From assembly GCA_035387885.1 (NCBI GenBank), contig DAOOOW010000010.1, forward strand, positions 1-38,414: a DNA stretch of 38,414 nt, written 5' to 3'. Every line of letters starts with the position of its first letter. The first letter of the stretch is position 1. The position numbers and the translations under genes are program-made. Positions 21,538 to 29,621 of the stretch are shown piece by piece. Source of the stretch: DAOOOW01 sp035387885. GTDB taxonomy: Bacteria; Patescibacteriota; Patescibacteriia; UBA2196. A model generated the notes under the pieces. That model did not search any database, was not told the DNA's origin, and worked only from the letters and a program-made list of their open reading frames with translations.

Positions 21538-22371
21538 ATGGCCATTAAATTATACAAACCAACTAACCCCGGCCGTCGACACGCTTCAGTGTTAGATTCT
21601 TCTAGTTTGACTAAAAAGAAACGCGAAAAAAGTCTCACGGTTGCTTTGAATAAATTTTCTGGTCGTAATAACCAAGGCAAAATAACCATCAGACATCGCG
21701 GTGGCGGAGCCAAAAAAATCTATCGCTTGATTGATTTTAAACAAAACAGATTTAATGAACCAGCCGAAGTTGTAGCTCTAGAATATGATCCTAATCGTAA
21801 TGCCCGCATTGCTTTAATAAAATATACTGACAACTCTAAAGCATACATTTTGGCTGCGGATCAATTAAAAGTAGGGGAAAGAATTATGTCTTCACAAAAT
21901 AAAATTGAAGCCAAAATTGGCAATCGCATGCCTTTAGAATTTATTCCTCAAGGACAAAATGTATATAACATTGAACTAGTCCCAGGACTCGGTGGCAAAA
22001 TTGGCAGAAGCGCTGGCACCTTAGTTGTTTTACAAAATATTGAAGGCAAATTTGCTCAACTTAAAATGCCTTCCAAAGAAATTAGATTAGTTAAAAAAGA
22101 ATGTTTGGCTTCAATTGGACAAGTCTCTAATCCAGATGCTAAACTAGTAAGGTTAGGCAAAGCTGGCCGCACAAGACACATGGGCATTAAACCAACTGTC
22201 CGCGGAAAAGTTATGAATCCGGTAGATCACCCGCACGGTGGTGGTGAAGGCAAACATCCTGTGGGTATGAAATATCCTAAAACAATTTGGGGTAAGCATG
22301 CTCTCGGGGTTAAAACCAGAAAAAATAAATCCAGCGATAAATTAATTATCAAAAGAAGAAATAAAAAATAA
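21538..22371 (+). CDS. rplB: 50S ribosomal protein L2
   Basis: The 277-residue product starts MAIKLYKPTNPGRRHASVLD. It contains RHRGGGAKKIYRLIDFKQN and the catalytic-core signature VMNPVDHPHGGGEGKHPVGM with the conserved His. L2 is needed for subunit association and peptidyl transfer. The reading frame is open 27 codons upstream, but that part encodes the spacer repeat (ATTCGCATAATTAG...) and ATG at 21538 matches the family start. Confidence 0.97.
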   Translation: MAIKLYKPTNPGRRHASVLDSSSLTKKKREKSLTVALNKFSGRNNQGKITIRHRGGGAKKIYRLIDFKQNRFNEPAEVVALEYDPNRNARIALIKYTDNSKAYILAADQLKVGERIMSSQNKIEAKIGNRMPLEFIPQGQNVYNIELVPGLGGKIGRSAGTLVVLQNIEGKFAQLKMPSKEIRLVKKECLASIGQVSNPDAKLVRLGKAGRTRHMGIKPTVRGKVMNPVDHPHGGGEGKHPVGMKYPKTIWGKHALGVKTRKNKSSDKLIIKRRNKK

Positions 22372-22419
22372 TAATTCTATAATTTTAATTTTTGATTTTT
22401 AAATTTTAATTTTTAATAT

Positions 22420-22725
22420 ATGTCTAGAAGTTTAAAAAAAGGTCCTTATATTGACGAAAAACTCTTGAAAAAAGTGAGCCTACTTAAGATTGGTGATAAA
22501 ACAATCATTAAAACTTGGTCTCGCGATTGTACTATTGCCCCCCAGATGCTTGGTTTTACTTTTGGAGTTCACAATGGCAAAATTCATATACCGGTAACTG
22601 TTGTTGAAAATATGGTTGGCCATAAATTAGGTGAATTTGCTCCAACCAGAAAATTCATTCGACACGGTGGTAAAATGCAAAAGGACATTGACAAGAGCGC
22701 TTCTAAAGCTCCTACTGCCAAATAA
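22420..22725 (+). CDS. rpsS: 30S ribosomal protein S19
   Basis: 101 residues beginning MSRSLKKGPYIDEKLLKKV. The family pattern continues with TWSRDCTIAPQMLGFTFGVH and GHKLGEFAPTRKFIRHGGK. S19 forms part of the 30S head with S13. rplV begins only six bases after the stop, so the two are likely translated together. Confidence 0.97.
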   Translation: MSRSLKKGPYIDEKLLKKVSLLKIGDKTIIKTWSRDCTIAPQMLGFTFGVHNGKIHIPVTVVENMVGHKLGEFAPTRKFIRHGGKMQKDIDKSASKAPTAK

Positions 22726-22731
22726 AACCAT

Positions 22732-23337
22732 ATGGTTATAGCTAAATTAAACAATTTAAGAATTGCTCCTAGAAAAGTTCGCTTGGTTATTAACTTAGTG
22801 CGCGGTCTTGAAATTAAAGAAGCTGAAAATCAACTTAAAAATTTAAAACAAAAAGCAGCTGGGCCAATTTACAAACTTTTAGTCAGCGCTGTAGCTAACG
22901 CAGAACACAACTTTAAATTTAAAAAAGATAATCTATATATTAAAGAAATTAAAGCTGATGAAGGCGACAGACTTAAAAGATGGATGCCTAAAGCTATGGG
23001 CAGAGCTACCCCAATTCATAAAGATAATACTCACCTGACCATTGTCTTGGATGAAAAAGTAAAAACCCTAGCCGGCAACAAAGTGGGACAAGAAAAAAAT
23101 AAAAAAGACAAAGACACTGATGTTAAGGTGGTAAAATCCTTAAAGGAAGTCAAACAAGATAAAAATTCTGTAGCAGTTGAAGAAAATATTAATAAACATG
23201 CCTCAGATGAACATGCCCCAGAGAAAAAAGATATTAAAGATTTGAGTTTAAAAAATTTCGGTTCTAAAAAAGGCCTAGCTAAAAGTGATAAGCAAACCAA
23301 TAAAGTTAAAAAATTATTTCAACGTAAAACTGTTTAG
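22732..23337 (+). CDS. rplV: 50S ribosomal protein L22 with long charged tail
   Basis: Residues 1-110 are L22, including LRIAPRKVRLVINLVRG and the tunnel-lining loop DRLKRWMPKAMGRATPIHKD. Residues 111-201 form an extra Lys/Asp/Glu-rich tail without a recognised domain; standard L22 is about 110 residues. Tails of this kind are common in CPR ribosomal proteins and may compensate for reduced rRNA or missing proteins, which is inference. It starts six bases after rpsS. Confidence 0.95.
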   Translation: MVIAKLNNLRIAPRKVRLVINLVRGLEIKEAENQLKNLKQKAAGPIYKLLVSAVANAEHNFKFKKDNLYIKEIKADEGDRLKRWMPKAMGRATPIHKDNTHLTIVLDEKVKTLAGNKVGQEKNKKDKDTDVKVVKSLKEVKQDKNSVAVEENINKHASDEHAPEKKDIKDLSLKNFGSKKGLAKSDKQTNKVKKLFQRKTV

Positions 23338-23477
23338 ATAATTAAATTTCCAAGATACAAATTCCAACCCGCCTGCCGGACGAGCAGGTTTCCAAATAAA
23401 TCTCAAATTCCAAAATTCAAATTCAATTTTAAATTAGTGGAAATCGAAAATTGAAATTTGGAAATTGATTCAACATT

Positions 23478-24161
23478 ATGGGTCATAAAGTTTCACCAAA
23501 AGCATTTCGATTGGGTATGAGCGAAGAATGGGATTCTCGCTGGTTTGCCTTTGGCAATAATTTTGTCCAAAGACTCAAAGAAGATGAAGCCATAAGAAAA
23601 TTTTTAACTAAAAAATTAAAAGATGCTGGTTTGGAAAAAGTAGTTATTGAAAGAGCAGTGGACAGTATTATTATCACAGTTTATTCTTCAAAACCAGGCG
23701 TGATTATTGGTAGAGGCGGAGCAAGCATCGAAGAACTTAAAAATCATATTATTAAAAAAATTATTGCTAAAAATAATAAATCCCATAATATAGCTGTCAA
23801 AAATCGTGACTCTGGCAAAATTAAATTACAAATTAATATTAAAGAAGTAAACAAACCACAATTGTCTGCACCCATTATGTCGCAAAATATGGCCAGCGAT
23901 TTGGAAAAAAGAATTCCTTTCCGTCGAGCCATGAAAAGATCTATGGAATCCATAATGAAAGCTGGAGCCGAAGGAGTTAAAGTTATTGCCAGCGGACGCC
24001 TTGATGGAGCCGAAATTGCCAGAAAAGAAACTTTGGTCTTGGGCAAAATTCCTTTGCACACCATTAGGGCTAATATAGATTATGGTACGGCCACTGCTTT
24101 TACTACTTACGGTGCGGTGGGTATAAAATTCTGGATTTACAAAGGCGAAAAATTCTCGTAA
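23478..24161 (+). CDS. rpsC: 30S ribosomal protein S3
   Basis: A 227-residue protein beginning MGHKVSPKAFRLGMSEEWDS. The KH domain is visible as GVIIGRGGASIEELKNHI, and the C-terminal domain includes RRAMKRSMESIMKAGAEGVK and GTATAFTTYGAVGIKFWIYK. S3 lies at the mRNA entry site. A 140-bp spacer with CCTGCC-type and AAATTC repeats separates it from rplV. Confidence 0.97.
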   Translation: MGHKVSPKAFRLGMSEEWDSRWFAFGNNFVQRLKEDEAIRKFLTKKLKDAGLEKVVIERAVDSIIITVYSSKPGVIIGRGGASIEELKNHIIKKIIAKNNKSHNIAVKNRDSGKIKLQINIKEVNKPQLSAPIMSQNMASDLEKRIPFRRAMKRSMESIMKAGAEGVKVIASGRLDGAEIARKETLVLGKIPLHTIRANIDYGTATAFTTYGAVGIKFWIYKGEKFS

Positions 24162-24272
24162 ATTACGAATTATTAACTAATTATTTACGAATTGTACTAA
24201 TTTAAAAATATTTAAAATATTCGTAATAATTCGCAGGTTTTAAAAATTCTCACAATTAGCATTATCAAAGAT
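24162..24272. repeat. AT-rich ATTCGTAATAATTCGC spacer repeat
   Basis: The rpsC-rplP spacer reads ...ATTCGTAATAATTCGCAG, TTTTAAAAATTCTCAC, AATTAGCATTATC. Closely related strings occur in the spacers at 21426-21537, 25495-25582, 25916-26052, 27418-27501 and 28048-28106. Confidence 0.6.
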
Positions 24273-24683
24273 ATGTTATCACCTAAAAAACAAAAACACA
24301 GAAAATGGCATAAAAGCGCTGGCACATCAGGAGCCCTGGCTTCGCGTTTAACCAAAGTTAGTTTTGGAACTTGGGGTTTAAAAGCCACTACTGGTACTTG
24401 GGTTACTGCTAGACAAATTGAAGCTGCCAGACGTGTTATGGTGCGCTATATTAGAAAAGGTGGTAAAATTTGGACTAGAATTTTTCCTGATAAACCAGTC
24501 ACTATTAAAGGTGCGGAAACCCCCATGGGTAAAGGCAAAGGCAGTGTGGATCATTTTGTGGTTGATGTTAAACCTGGTACGGTCATGATAGAAATTGATG
24601 GCATTCCAGATGCTCAAGCTAAGGAAGCTCTTAAAATGGCTGGTTATAAATTACCTGTTAAAACTAAAGTTGTTAGTAAATAA
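24273..24683 (+). CDS. rplP: 50S ribosomal protein L16
   Basis: 136 residues starting MLSPKKQKHRKWHKSAGTSG. Family segments are ITARQIEAARR-like (VTARQIEAARRVMVRYIRKG), WTRIFPDKPVTIKGAETPMG and KGKGSVDHFVVDVKPGTVM. L16 organises the A-site tRNA region of the 50S. rpmC follows after three bases. Confidence 0.97.
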   Translation: MLSPKKQKHRKWHKSAGTSGALASRLTKVSFGTWGLKATTGTWVTARQIEAARRVMVRYIRKGGKIWTRIFPDKPVTIKGAETPMGKGKGSVDHFVVDVKPGTVMIEIDGIPDAQAKEALKMAGYKLPVKTKVVSK

Positions 24684-24686
24684 ATT

Positions 24687-24872
24687 ATGAAAACTAAAGA
24701 ATTACGTTTAAAATTAACTGATGAATTGAAAGCTTTATTGCAAGAAACGGAAAATAAATTGCAAGAAGCCCGTTTTAAAATTGCCCAAAAACAACTTAAA
24801 AATGTTAAAACCATTAAGAGTCTAAAGAAAGATATCGCGCAAATAAAAACCATTTTAAAAGAAAAAATATAA
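24687..24872 (+). CDS. rpmC: 50S ribosomal protein L29
   Basis: 61 residues, two-helix L29: MKTKELRLKLTDELKALLQE, then RFKIAQKQLKNVKTIKSLKK and DIAQIKTILKEK. It sits near the exit tunnel with L23. It begins three bases after rplP and ends four bases before rpsQ, so the block rplP-rpmC-rpsQ-rplN is tightly packed. Confidence 0.95.
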   Translation: MKTKELRLKLTDELKALLQETENKLQEARFKIAQKQLKNVKTIKSLKKDIAQIKTILKEKI

Positions 24873-24876
24873 TTAT

Positions 24877-25116
24877 ATGACCAATACCAAAAAAACAATT
24901 AAAAGCTTTACAGGGGTGGTAGTTTCTGATAAAATGGATAAAACCATTGTGGTTAAGGTTAATCGCACAAAAATTAATACTCGTTATCAAAAGAGATATA
25001 CTGTTTCTAAAAAATATAAAGTTCATGATCCTGAAAATAAACACAAAATTGGCGATAAAGTTAATTTTGTAGAATGTCGTCCAATTTCTAAAGATAAAAA
25101 ATGGTCTGTTATATAA
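24877..25116 (+). CDS. rpsQ: 30S ribosomal protein S17
   Basis: 79 residues: KSFTGVVVSDKMDKTIVVKV, then RYQKRYTVSKKYKVHDPEN and GDKVNFVECRPISKDKKWSV, the usual S17 order. It binds 16S rRNA early in assembly. The gene is closely spaced on both sides (4 and 6 bp). Confidence 0.97.
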   Translation: MTNTKKTIKSFTGVVVSDKMDKTIVVKVNRTKINTRYQKRYTVSKKYKVHDPENKHKIGDKVNFVECRPISKDKKWSVI

Positions 25117-25122
25117 AATTAT

Positions 25123-25494
25123 ATGTTACAACTACGTTCAATGGTCAATTCAGCTGATAATACTGGAGCTAAAAAGCTACAGGTTATTCATATTGTTGGC
25201 GGTTATAAACAAAGATTTGCTGTTATTGGCGATGTAGTAGTTTGTGCCATTAAAGCTGCCGCACCGCATTCACAAGTTAAAAAGGGCGACGTGGTTAAAG
25301 CCGTGATTGTGCGCACCCATAAAGAATTTCGTCGAGCTTCAGGTATTTATATTCGTTTTGATGACAATGCTGTGGTGATTATTGATCCTAAAAATAAAGA
25401 ACCCAAAGGCACTAGAATTCTAGGTCCAGTAGCCAGAGAATTGCGTGCCAGAGGTTATATGAAAATAATTTCTTTGGCTCCTGAAGTCTTGTAA
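25123..25494 (+). CDS. rplN: 50S ribosomal protein L14
   Basis: 123 residues beginning MLQLRSMVNSADNTGAKKLQ, with GDVVVCAIKAAAPHSQVKKG, RASGIYIRFDDNAVVIID and GTRILGPVARELRARGYMKI. All standard L14 segments are present. It contacts 16S rRNA at an intersubunit bridge and is the target of RsfS-type silencing factors. Confidence 0.98.
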   Translation: MLQLRSMVNSADNTGAKKLQVIHIVGGYKQRFAVIGDVVVCAIKAAAPHSQVKKGDVVKAVIVRTHKEFRRASGIYIRFDDNAVVIIDPKNKEPKGTRILGPVARELRARGYMKIISLAPEVL

Positions 25495-25582
25495 ATCACG
25501 AATAATGCGAATTAATATTACGAATTATACAAATATAATATTCGCGATATTCGCCATTATTCGCATAATTAGCATTTAATAT

Positions 25583-25915
25583 ATGAAAATAAAAAAAGGC
25601 GACAATGTAAAAATAATTATTGGTAAAGATAGTGGTAAAACAGGTAAAGTTTTGCAAGTTTTAGTTAAGGAAAAAAAACCAACTAGAGTTGTGGTTGAGG
25701 GTTTAAATTTAAGATACAAACATTTGCGTCCTAAAAAGGGCAATGAAAAAGGTCAAAGAATTATGTTCCCAGCCCCCTTAAACATTGCTAATATTAAATT
25801 GATTTGTCCCTCATGTGGTCAAGCCACTAGAGTAGGCTATAAAAAATTAGAAATTTCAGAATTATCCAAAGAAAAAAAACAAAGAATTTGTAAAAAGTGT
25901 CAAGCTACTATATAG
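25583..25915 (+). CDS. rplX: 50S ribosomal protein L24
   Basis: 110 residues with the KOW motif KKGDNVKIIIGKDSGKTGKV, then VVVEGLNLRYKHLRPKKGNE and a C-terminal zinc-ribbon-like part CPSCGQATRVGYK...RICKKCQATI. L24 starts 50S assembly. The Cys pairs are in the usual places for bacterial L24 of the zinc-ribbon form. Confidence 0.96.
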   Translation: MKIKKGDNVKIIIGKDSGKTGKVLQVLVKEKKPTRVVVEGLNLRYKHLRPKKGNEKGQRIMFPAPLNIANIKLICPSCGQATRVGYKKLEISELSKEKKQRICKKCQATI

Positions 25916-26052
25916 TACGAATTATTACAAATTATTTACAAATTTTACGAATAAGTTATTCGCATCATTTGCACTAAATTTGTAATAATTAGTAATTTAA
26001 AATATTAGTAATAATTCGCAATTTTATAAATTCGCACAATTCGCATATCATT
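25916..26052. repeat. ATTCG spacer repeat, longest copy
   Basis: The 137-bp rplX-rplE spacer is a run of degenerate units: ACGAATTATTACAAATTA, ACGAATAAGTTATTCGCATC, TTAGTAATAATTCGCAAT and AAATTCGCACAATTCGCA. The same words recur, in changed order, in most longer spacers of the S10-spc cluster. Confidence 0.65.
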
Positions 26053-26592
26053 ATGAATAATCTTAAGAAAAAATATTTAGAAGAAATAGTGCCCCAATTG
26101 GAAGCCAAGTTTAATTATGGCAACAGGTTTGCTGTGCCCCAAGTTACTAAAATTACTTTAAATGTGGGCATTTCTGCAGCTAAAAAAGATGAAAAATATC
26201 AAGATTTAGTTATTAAAACTTTAACCAGAATTAGTGGCCAAAAACCAATTTTAACTCTAGCTAAAAAAGCTATTTCAGCTTTTAAAATTAGAGAAGGCAA
26301 TGTGGTGGGAGCTAAAGTCACTTTAAGAGGTTTGAGAATGTATGATTTTTTAGAAAAATTAATTAATGTTTCTTTGCCCAGAGTTAGAGATTTTAGAGGT
26401 ATTAAAAAAACCATCGTCGACAAACAAGGTAATTTAAATTTGGGCTTTAAAGAACATATTGCTTTTGCCGAAATAGATTCGGCCGAGCTGGAAATGTTAC
26501 ATGGTTTAGAAATTGCTATTACAACTAATGCAAAAAATTATGAGGAAGGTTTTGAATTATTTAATTTACTCGGCTTTCCTTTTCAAAAATGA
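26053..26592 (+). CDS. rplE: 50S ribosomal protein L5
   Basis: 179 residues with NRFAVPQVTKITLNVGIS, ARVKIG-type core (here LTLAKKAISAFKIREGNVVG), LPRVRDFRGIKKTIVDKQGN and NLGFKEHIAFAEIDSAE. L5 binds 5S rRNA and bridges to S13. The stop TGA is the first base triplet of an inverted repeat TGACAGTTgccAACTGTCA (26590-26608), followed by a palindromic repeat, an unusual interruption inside the spc order. Confidence 0.97.
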   Translation: MNNLKKKYLEEIVPQLEAKFNYGNRFAVPQVTKITLNVGISAAKKDEKYQDLVIKTLTRISGQKPILTLAKKAISAFKIREGNVVGAKVTLRGLRMYDFLEKLINVSLPRVRDFRGIKKTIVDKQGNLNLGFKEHIAFAEIDSAELEMLHGLEIAITTNAKNYEEGFELFNLLGFPFQK

Positions 26593-26644
26593 CAGTTGCC
26601 AACTGTCATCCCGAGTCCCGAGCAATTCGGGATCGAGGGATCCC
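26590..26644. repeat. Palindromes between rplE and rpsN
   Basis: TGACAGTT/AACTGTCA (26590-26597, 26601-26608) overlaps the rplE stop codon. It runs into a TCATCCCGAG-family unit that contains CCCGAGcaattCGGG and ends CGAGGGATCCC. It may affect transcript ends between the two halves of the spc cluster. Confidence 0.75.
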
Positions 26645-26702
26645 ATGGGTATTACAATAAACAAAATTTAAACTAATAATTTATAAAAAGAAAAAACATA
26701 TT

Positions 26703-26888
26703 ATGGCTACAGAAGCACAAATTGCTAAATCTAATAAAAAACCCAAATTCACTTCAAGAATCGTGAGACGCTGTTGGCGTTGCGGACGCAATCACGGTTT
26801 TATAAGAGATTTTGGTTTGTGCCGCATTTGTTTTAGAGAATTGGCCAATAAAGGTCAAATTCCTGGCGTCACTAAATCTTCTTGGTAA
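26703..26888 (+). CDS. rpsN: 30S ribosomal protein S14, zinc type
   Basis: 61 residues; the conserved part RIVRRCWRCGRNHGFIRDFG, then LCRICFRELANKGQIPGVTK, ends in SSW. Four Cys (CWRC and CRIC) bind zinc, so this is the short S14 type-Z form found in many Gram-positives and CPR. It lies in its usual spc place before rpsH. The N-terminal extension of about 14 residues (MATEAQIAKSNKKP) is typical for this form. Confidence 0.96.
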   Translation: MATEAQIAKSNKKPKFTSRIVRRCWRCGRNHGFIRDFGLCRICFRELANKGQIPGVTKSSW

Positions 26889-26997
26889 AACCATATCAAC
26901 ATATTAACATAAAGCATATTAACATAAAAAAATATTAAACCAATACTAATTAAATTATTAAAATGTTGATATGATAAAATGATAAAATGATAAAAAT

Positions 26998-27417
26998 ATG
27001 AACACTGATCCTATCGCCGACATGCTAACCCGTATCAGAAACGGACAAAAAGTCAGAAAACCTGAAGTTGTTTTACCGTTTTCTAATTTTAAATTTAATA
27101 TAGCTAAAGTTTTGGCTCAAAACAATTGGCTTGGCCAAGTAGAAACTGTGGAACCAATTATTGATAAAAAGAAAAAAAATAATTCACAATTTAAACAAAT
27201 TAAAATTGAATTATTGTATCAAAATAAACAAGCCAAAATTACGGCCATTAACAGAGTCTCAAAACCAGGCAGAAGAATTTATGTGACTCATGAAAATTTG
27301 CCCATTGTTCGTAATAATTATGGTTTGGCTATAATTTCCACCCCACAGGGCATCTTAAGCAACAAAGAAGCTAAAAAACTTGGTTTGGGCGGAGAAGTTA
27401 TTTGTGAAGTCTATTAA
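26998..27417 (+). CDS. rpsH: 30S ribosomal protein S8
   Basis: 139 residues. The start MNTDPIADMLTRIRNGQKVR and the end IVRNNYGLAIISTPQGILSN, then KEAKKLGLGGEVICEVY, are typical S8. S8 binds the central 16S domain and in other bacteria regulates the spc operon by binding its mRNA. The preceding spacer contains repeated CATATTAACAT and GATAAAATGATAAAATGATA units. Confidence 0.97.
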   Translation: MNTDPIADMLTRIRNGQKVRKPEVVLPFSNFKFNIAKVLAQNNWLGQVETVEPIIDKKKKNNSQFKQIKIELLYQNKQAKITAINRVSKPGRRIYVTHENLPIVRNNYGLAIISTPQGILSNKEAKKLGLGGEVICEVY

Positions 27418-27501
27418 AATACGAATACCAGCTAATTAAGGCGAGTAATACGAATATAATTAGCACTATTCGCCCTCATTCGCAAAATTAGCATTAAAAA
27501 T

Positions 27502-28047
27502 ATGTCTAGAATCGGTAAAAAACCCATCATCATTCCAGAAAAAGTTGAAGTTACAGTTCAACCAGATTTAATTATTATCAAAGGCCCTAAAGGTGAATTA
27601 AAACAAAAGCTAGTCCCCAGTCTTAAAATTAGTCAAAAAGAAAAAGAAATTTCTGTGAACGTGTCTAATCCAGATGAAAAAAAACAACGTGCTCTTTGGG
27701 GAACCATGCGTCAAATAATTAGCAATATGATTAAGGGAGTTTCAGAAGGTTTTGAAGAAAAACTAGAAATTAACGGTGTGGGTTACAAAGCTGAACTCAA
27801 AGGAGAAAATCTAATGTTAAATGTTGGTTATTCGCATCCAGTGGAATTTAAAACTCCTAAAAATATTAAAATTGGCGTTGAAAAAAATCTGATTACTATC
27901 ACAGGTTTTGACAAACAATTAGTTGGTGAAACTGCTGCCCAAATCAGAAAAATTAAAAAACCAGAACCCTATAAAGGCAAAGGCATTAAATATGTTTCAG
28001 AAGTCATCCGCAGAAAAGCTGGCAAACAAGCTAAGAGCGCTAAATAA
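27502..28047 (+). CDS. rplF: 50S ribosomal protein L6
   Basis: 181 residues with MSRIGKKPIIIPEKVEVTVQ, the first repeat ending in GVSEGFEEKLEINGVGYKAE, and the signature KKPEPYKGKGIKYVSEVIRR. L6 supports the factor-binding region. Normal length and start. Confidence 0.97.
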   Translation: MSRIGKKPIIIPEKVEVTVQPDLIIIKGPKGELKQKLVPSLKISQKEKEISVNVSNPDEKKQRALWGTMRQIISNMIKGVSEGFEEKLEINGVGYKAELKGENLMLNVGYSHPVEFKTPKNIKIGVEKNLITITGFDKQLVGETAAQIRKIKKPEPYKGKGIKYVSEVIRRKAGKQAKSAK

Positions 28048-28106
28048 TATCTAATTGCTAATAATGCGAATTTTTAAAACCTGCGAATTATTACGAATAT
28101 TATATT

Positions 28107-28481
28107 ATGAATAAAGAAAAAATTAAACAATTTAAGAAACAAAAAAGACATGCCCGGGTACGAGCTAAGATTTCTGGCACCAAAGATAGGCCAAGATTAT
28201 CTGTGTTTAGAAGTTTAAAACATATTTCAGCTCAACTCATTGATGATACTCAAAGTAAAACTCTGCTGAGCGCTAACGATCTTTTAATAGTTGATAAAAC
28301 CAAGGCCACTAAAGAAGTCCCACGACAAATTGTTGTGGCTTTTGAGGTAGGCAAACTTTTAGCCAAGAAAGCTTTGGAAAAAAAAATAACTACTTGTGTT
28401 TTTGACAAAGGTCATTATCTCTATCATGGACGGGTTAAAGCTTTGGCAAATGGCGCCAGAGAAAATGGTTTAAAATTTTAA
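28107..28481 (+). CDS. rplR: 50S ribosomal protein L18
   Basis: 124 residues: RHARVRAKISGTKDRPRLSV, FRSLKHISAQLIDD and the end FDKGHYLYHGRVKALANGAR ENGLKF. L18 binds 5S rRNA with L5. The gene is followed by rpsE after 25 bp. Confidence 0.97.
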   Translation: MNKEKIKQFKKQKRHARVRAKISGTKDRPRLSVFRSLKHISAQLIDDTQSKTLLSANDLLIVDKTKATKEVPRQIVVAFEVGKLLAKKALEKKITTCVFDKGHYLYHGRVKALANGARENGLKF

Positions 28482-28506
28482 TTAGCATTATTTGCAATAA
28501 ATAAAT

Positions 28507-28998
28507 ATGGCAAAAAATAATTATCGATCTTCCAACGATTCCCTAAGAGAAAAACCAGAATTTGAACAAAAGATGGTAGATTTGGCGCGTGTAACTAGAG
28601 TTACTAAAGGTGGTAAGCATATGAATTTCCGGGCTTTAGTAGTAATTGGTGATAAAAAATCTAAAGTTGGTTATGGAGTGGCTAAAGGCAAAGATGTAAC
28701 CTTGGCCATGAGTAAAGCCGTGGAACAAGCTAAAAAGAATTTGGTTAAAATTAATTTGTATAAAGGCACTATTCCTCATTTGATAGAAAATAAATTTAAA
28801 GCCGCACGTGTGCTTTTAAAACCAGCTCCTCAAGGTACTGGAGTTAAAGCTGGCGGTTCTATGCGCATAGTTTTAGATATGGCTGGGGTGGAAAATGTGG
28901 TTGGCAAAATGATGGGTTCAAAAAATAAAATCAATAATGTTAAATCCACTTATAATGCTTTAGTAAAATTAAAACCCTCTCGAATTAAATCCGAATAA
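28507..28998 (+). CDS. rpsE: 30S ribosomal protein S5
   Basis: 163 residues with the S5 signature KGGKHMNFRALVVIGDKKSK, VGYGVAKGKDVTLAMSKAVE and PAPQGTGVKAGGSMRIVLDM. S5 lies at the mRNA channel and affects fidelity. rpmD would normally follow; instead only 119 bp of spacer lie before rplO. Confidence 0.97.
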   Translation: MAKNNYRSSNDSLREKPEFEQKMVDLARVTRVTKGGKHMNFRALVVIGDKKSKVGYGVAKGKDVTLAMSKAVEQAKKNLVKINLYKGTIPHLIENKFKAARVLLKPAPQGTGVKAGGSMRIVLDMAGVENVVGKMMGSKNKINNVKSTYNALVKLKPSRIKSE

Positions 28999-29117
28999 AT
29001 ACGAATGTTTATCCGAATTTACCAGAATACCCAAAACATCATTTTATTTTATTCAGATACATTCGGAAAAAATTCGCCTGCCTGCCGGTAGGCAAGTAAG
29101 CATTTGGAAAATATGAT
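28999..29117. repeat. Spacer where rpmD would be, with repeats
   Basis: The stretch contains ATACGAATGTTTATCCGAAT-type units, ATTCAGATACATTCGG and a CCTGCCTGCCGG palindrome (about 29073-29095). No frame for L30 exists. The gene is absent here, as expected for CPR. Confidence 0.75.
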
Positions 29118-29549
29118 ATGTTCACATTAAATACGCTTAAACCCGCTAAGGGTTCTAAAAAGAAAAAACGAGATCTGGGCCGCGGTGGCAAACGCGGAAC
29201 TTTTTCTGGTCGTGGTTCTAAAGGCCAAAAAGCTCGTTCTGGTGGCAAGCACAAACTCAACAGATTGGGCATGCGCCGTTTAATGCAAGAAACTCCGAAA
29301 CTTCGTGGTTTTAAATCTAGACAAATTAAACCAGAGATTTTAAATTTAGAAACGTTAGCTAAAAAATTTAAAGCTAACGATAAAATTAGTCCGGAAGTTT
29401 TATTAGAGAATAAACTTTTAAAAAATATTAAAAATGGCGTTAAAATTTTGGGTAGGGGAGAAATAGATTTTAAATTAGAAATTTCTAACTGTGAAGTTTC
29501 GGCCAACGCCAAAGAAAAAATAGAAAAAGCTGGGGGTGTTATAATTTAA
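29118..29549 (+). CDS. rplO: 50S ribosomal protein L15
   Basis: 143 residues: LNTLKPAKGSKKKKRDLGRG, GKRGTFSGRGSKGQKARSG and GKHKLNRLGMRRLMQETPKL, followed by the C-terminal fold (GVKILGRGEIDFKLEISNCE, then VSANAKEKIEKAGG). L15 stabilises the 50S core late in assembly. It directly precedes secY as in most bacteria. Confidence 0.96.
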   Translation: MFTLNTLKPAKGSKKKKRDLGRGGKRGTFSGRGSKGQKARSGGKHKLNRLGMRRLMQETPKLRGFKSRQIKPEILNLETLAKKFKANDKISPEVLLENKLLKNIKNGVKILGRGEIDFKLEISNCEVSANAKEKIEKAGGVII

Positions 29550-29621
29550 TATTAATTTTCATTTTATTATTTTTCCCGTTCGCTTGGCGAAGCTTTAGGC
29601 AAGAAAAGAACATAAAAAAAT

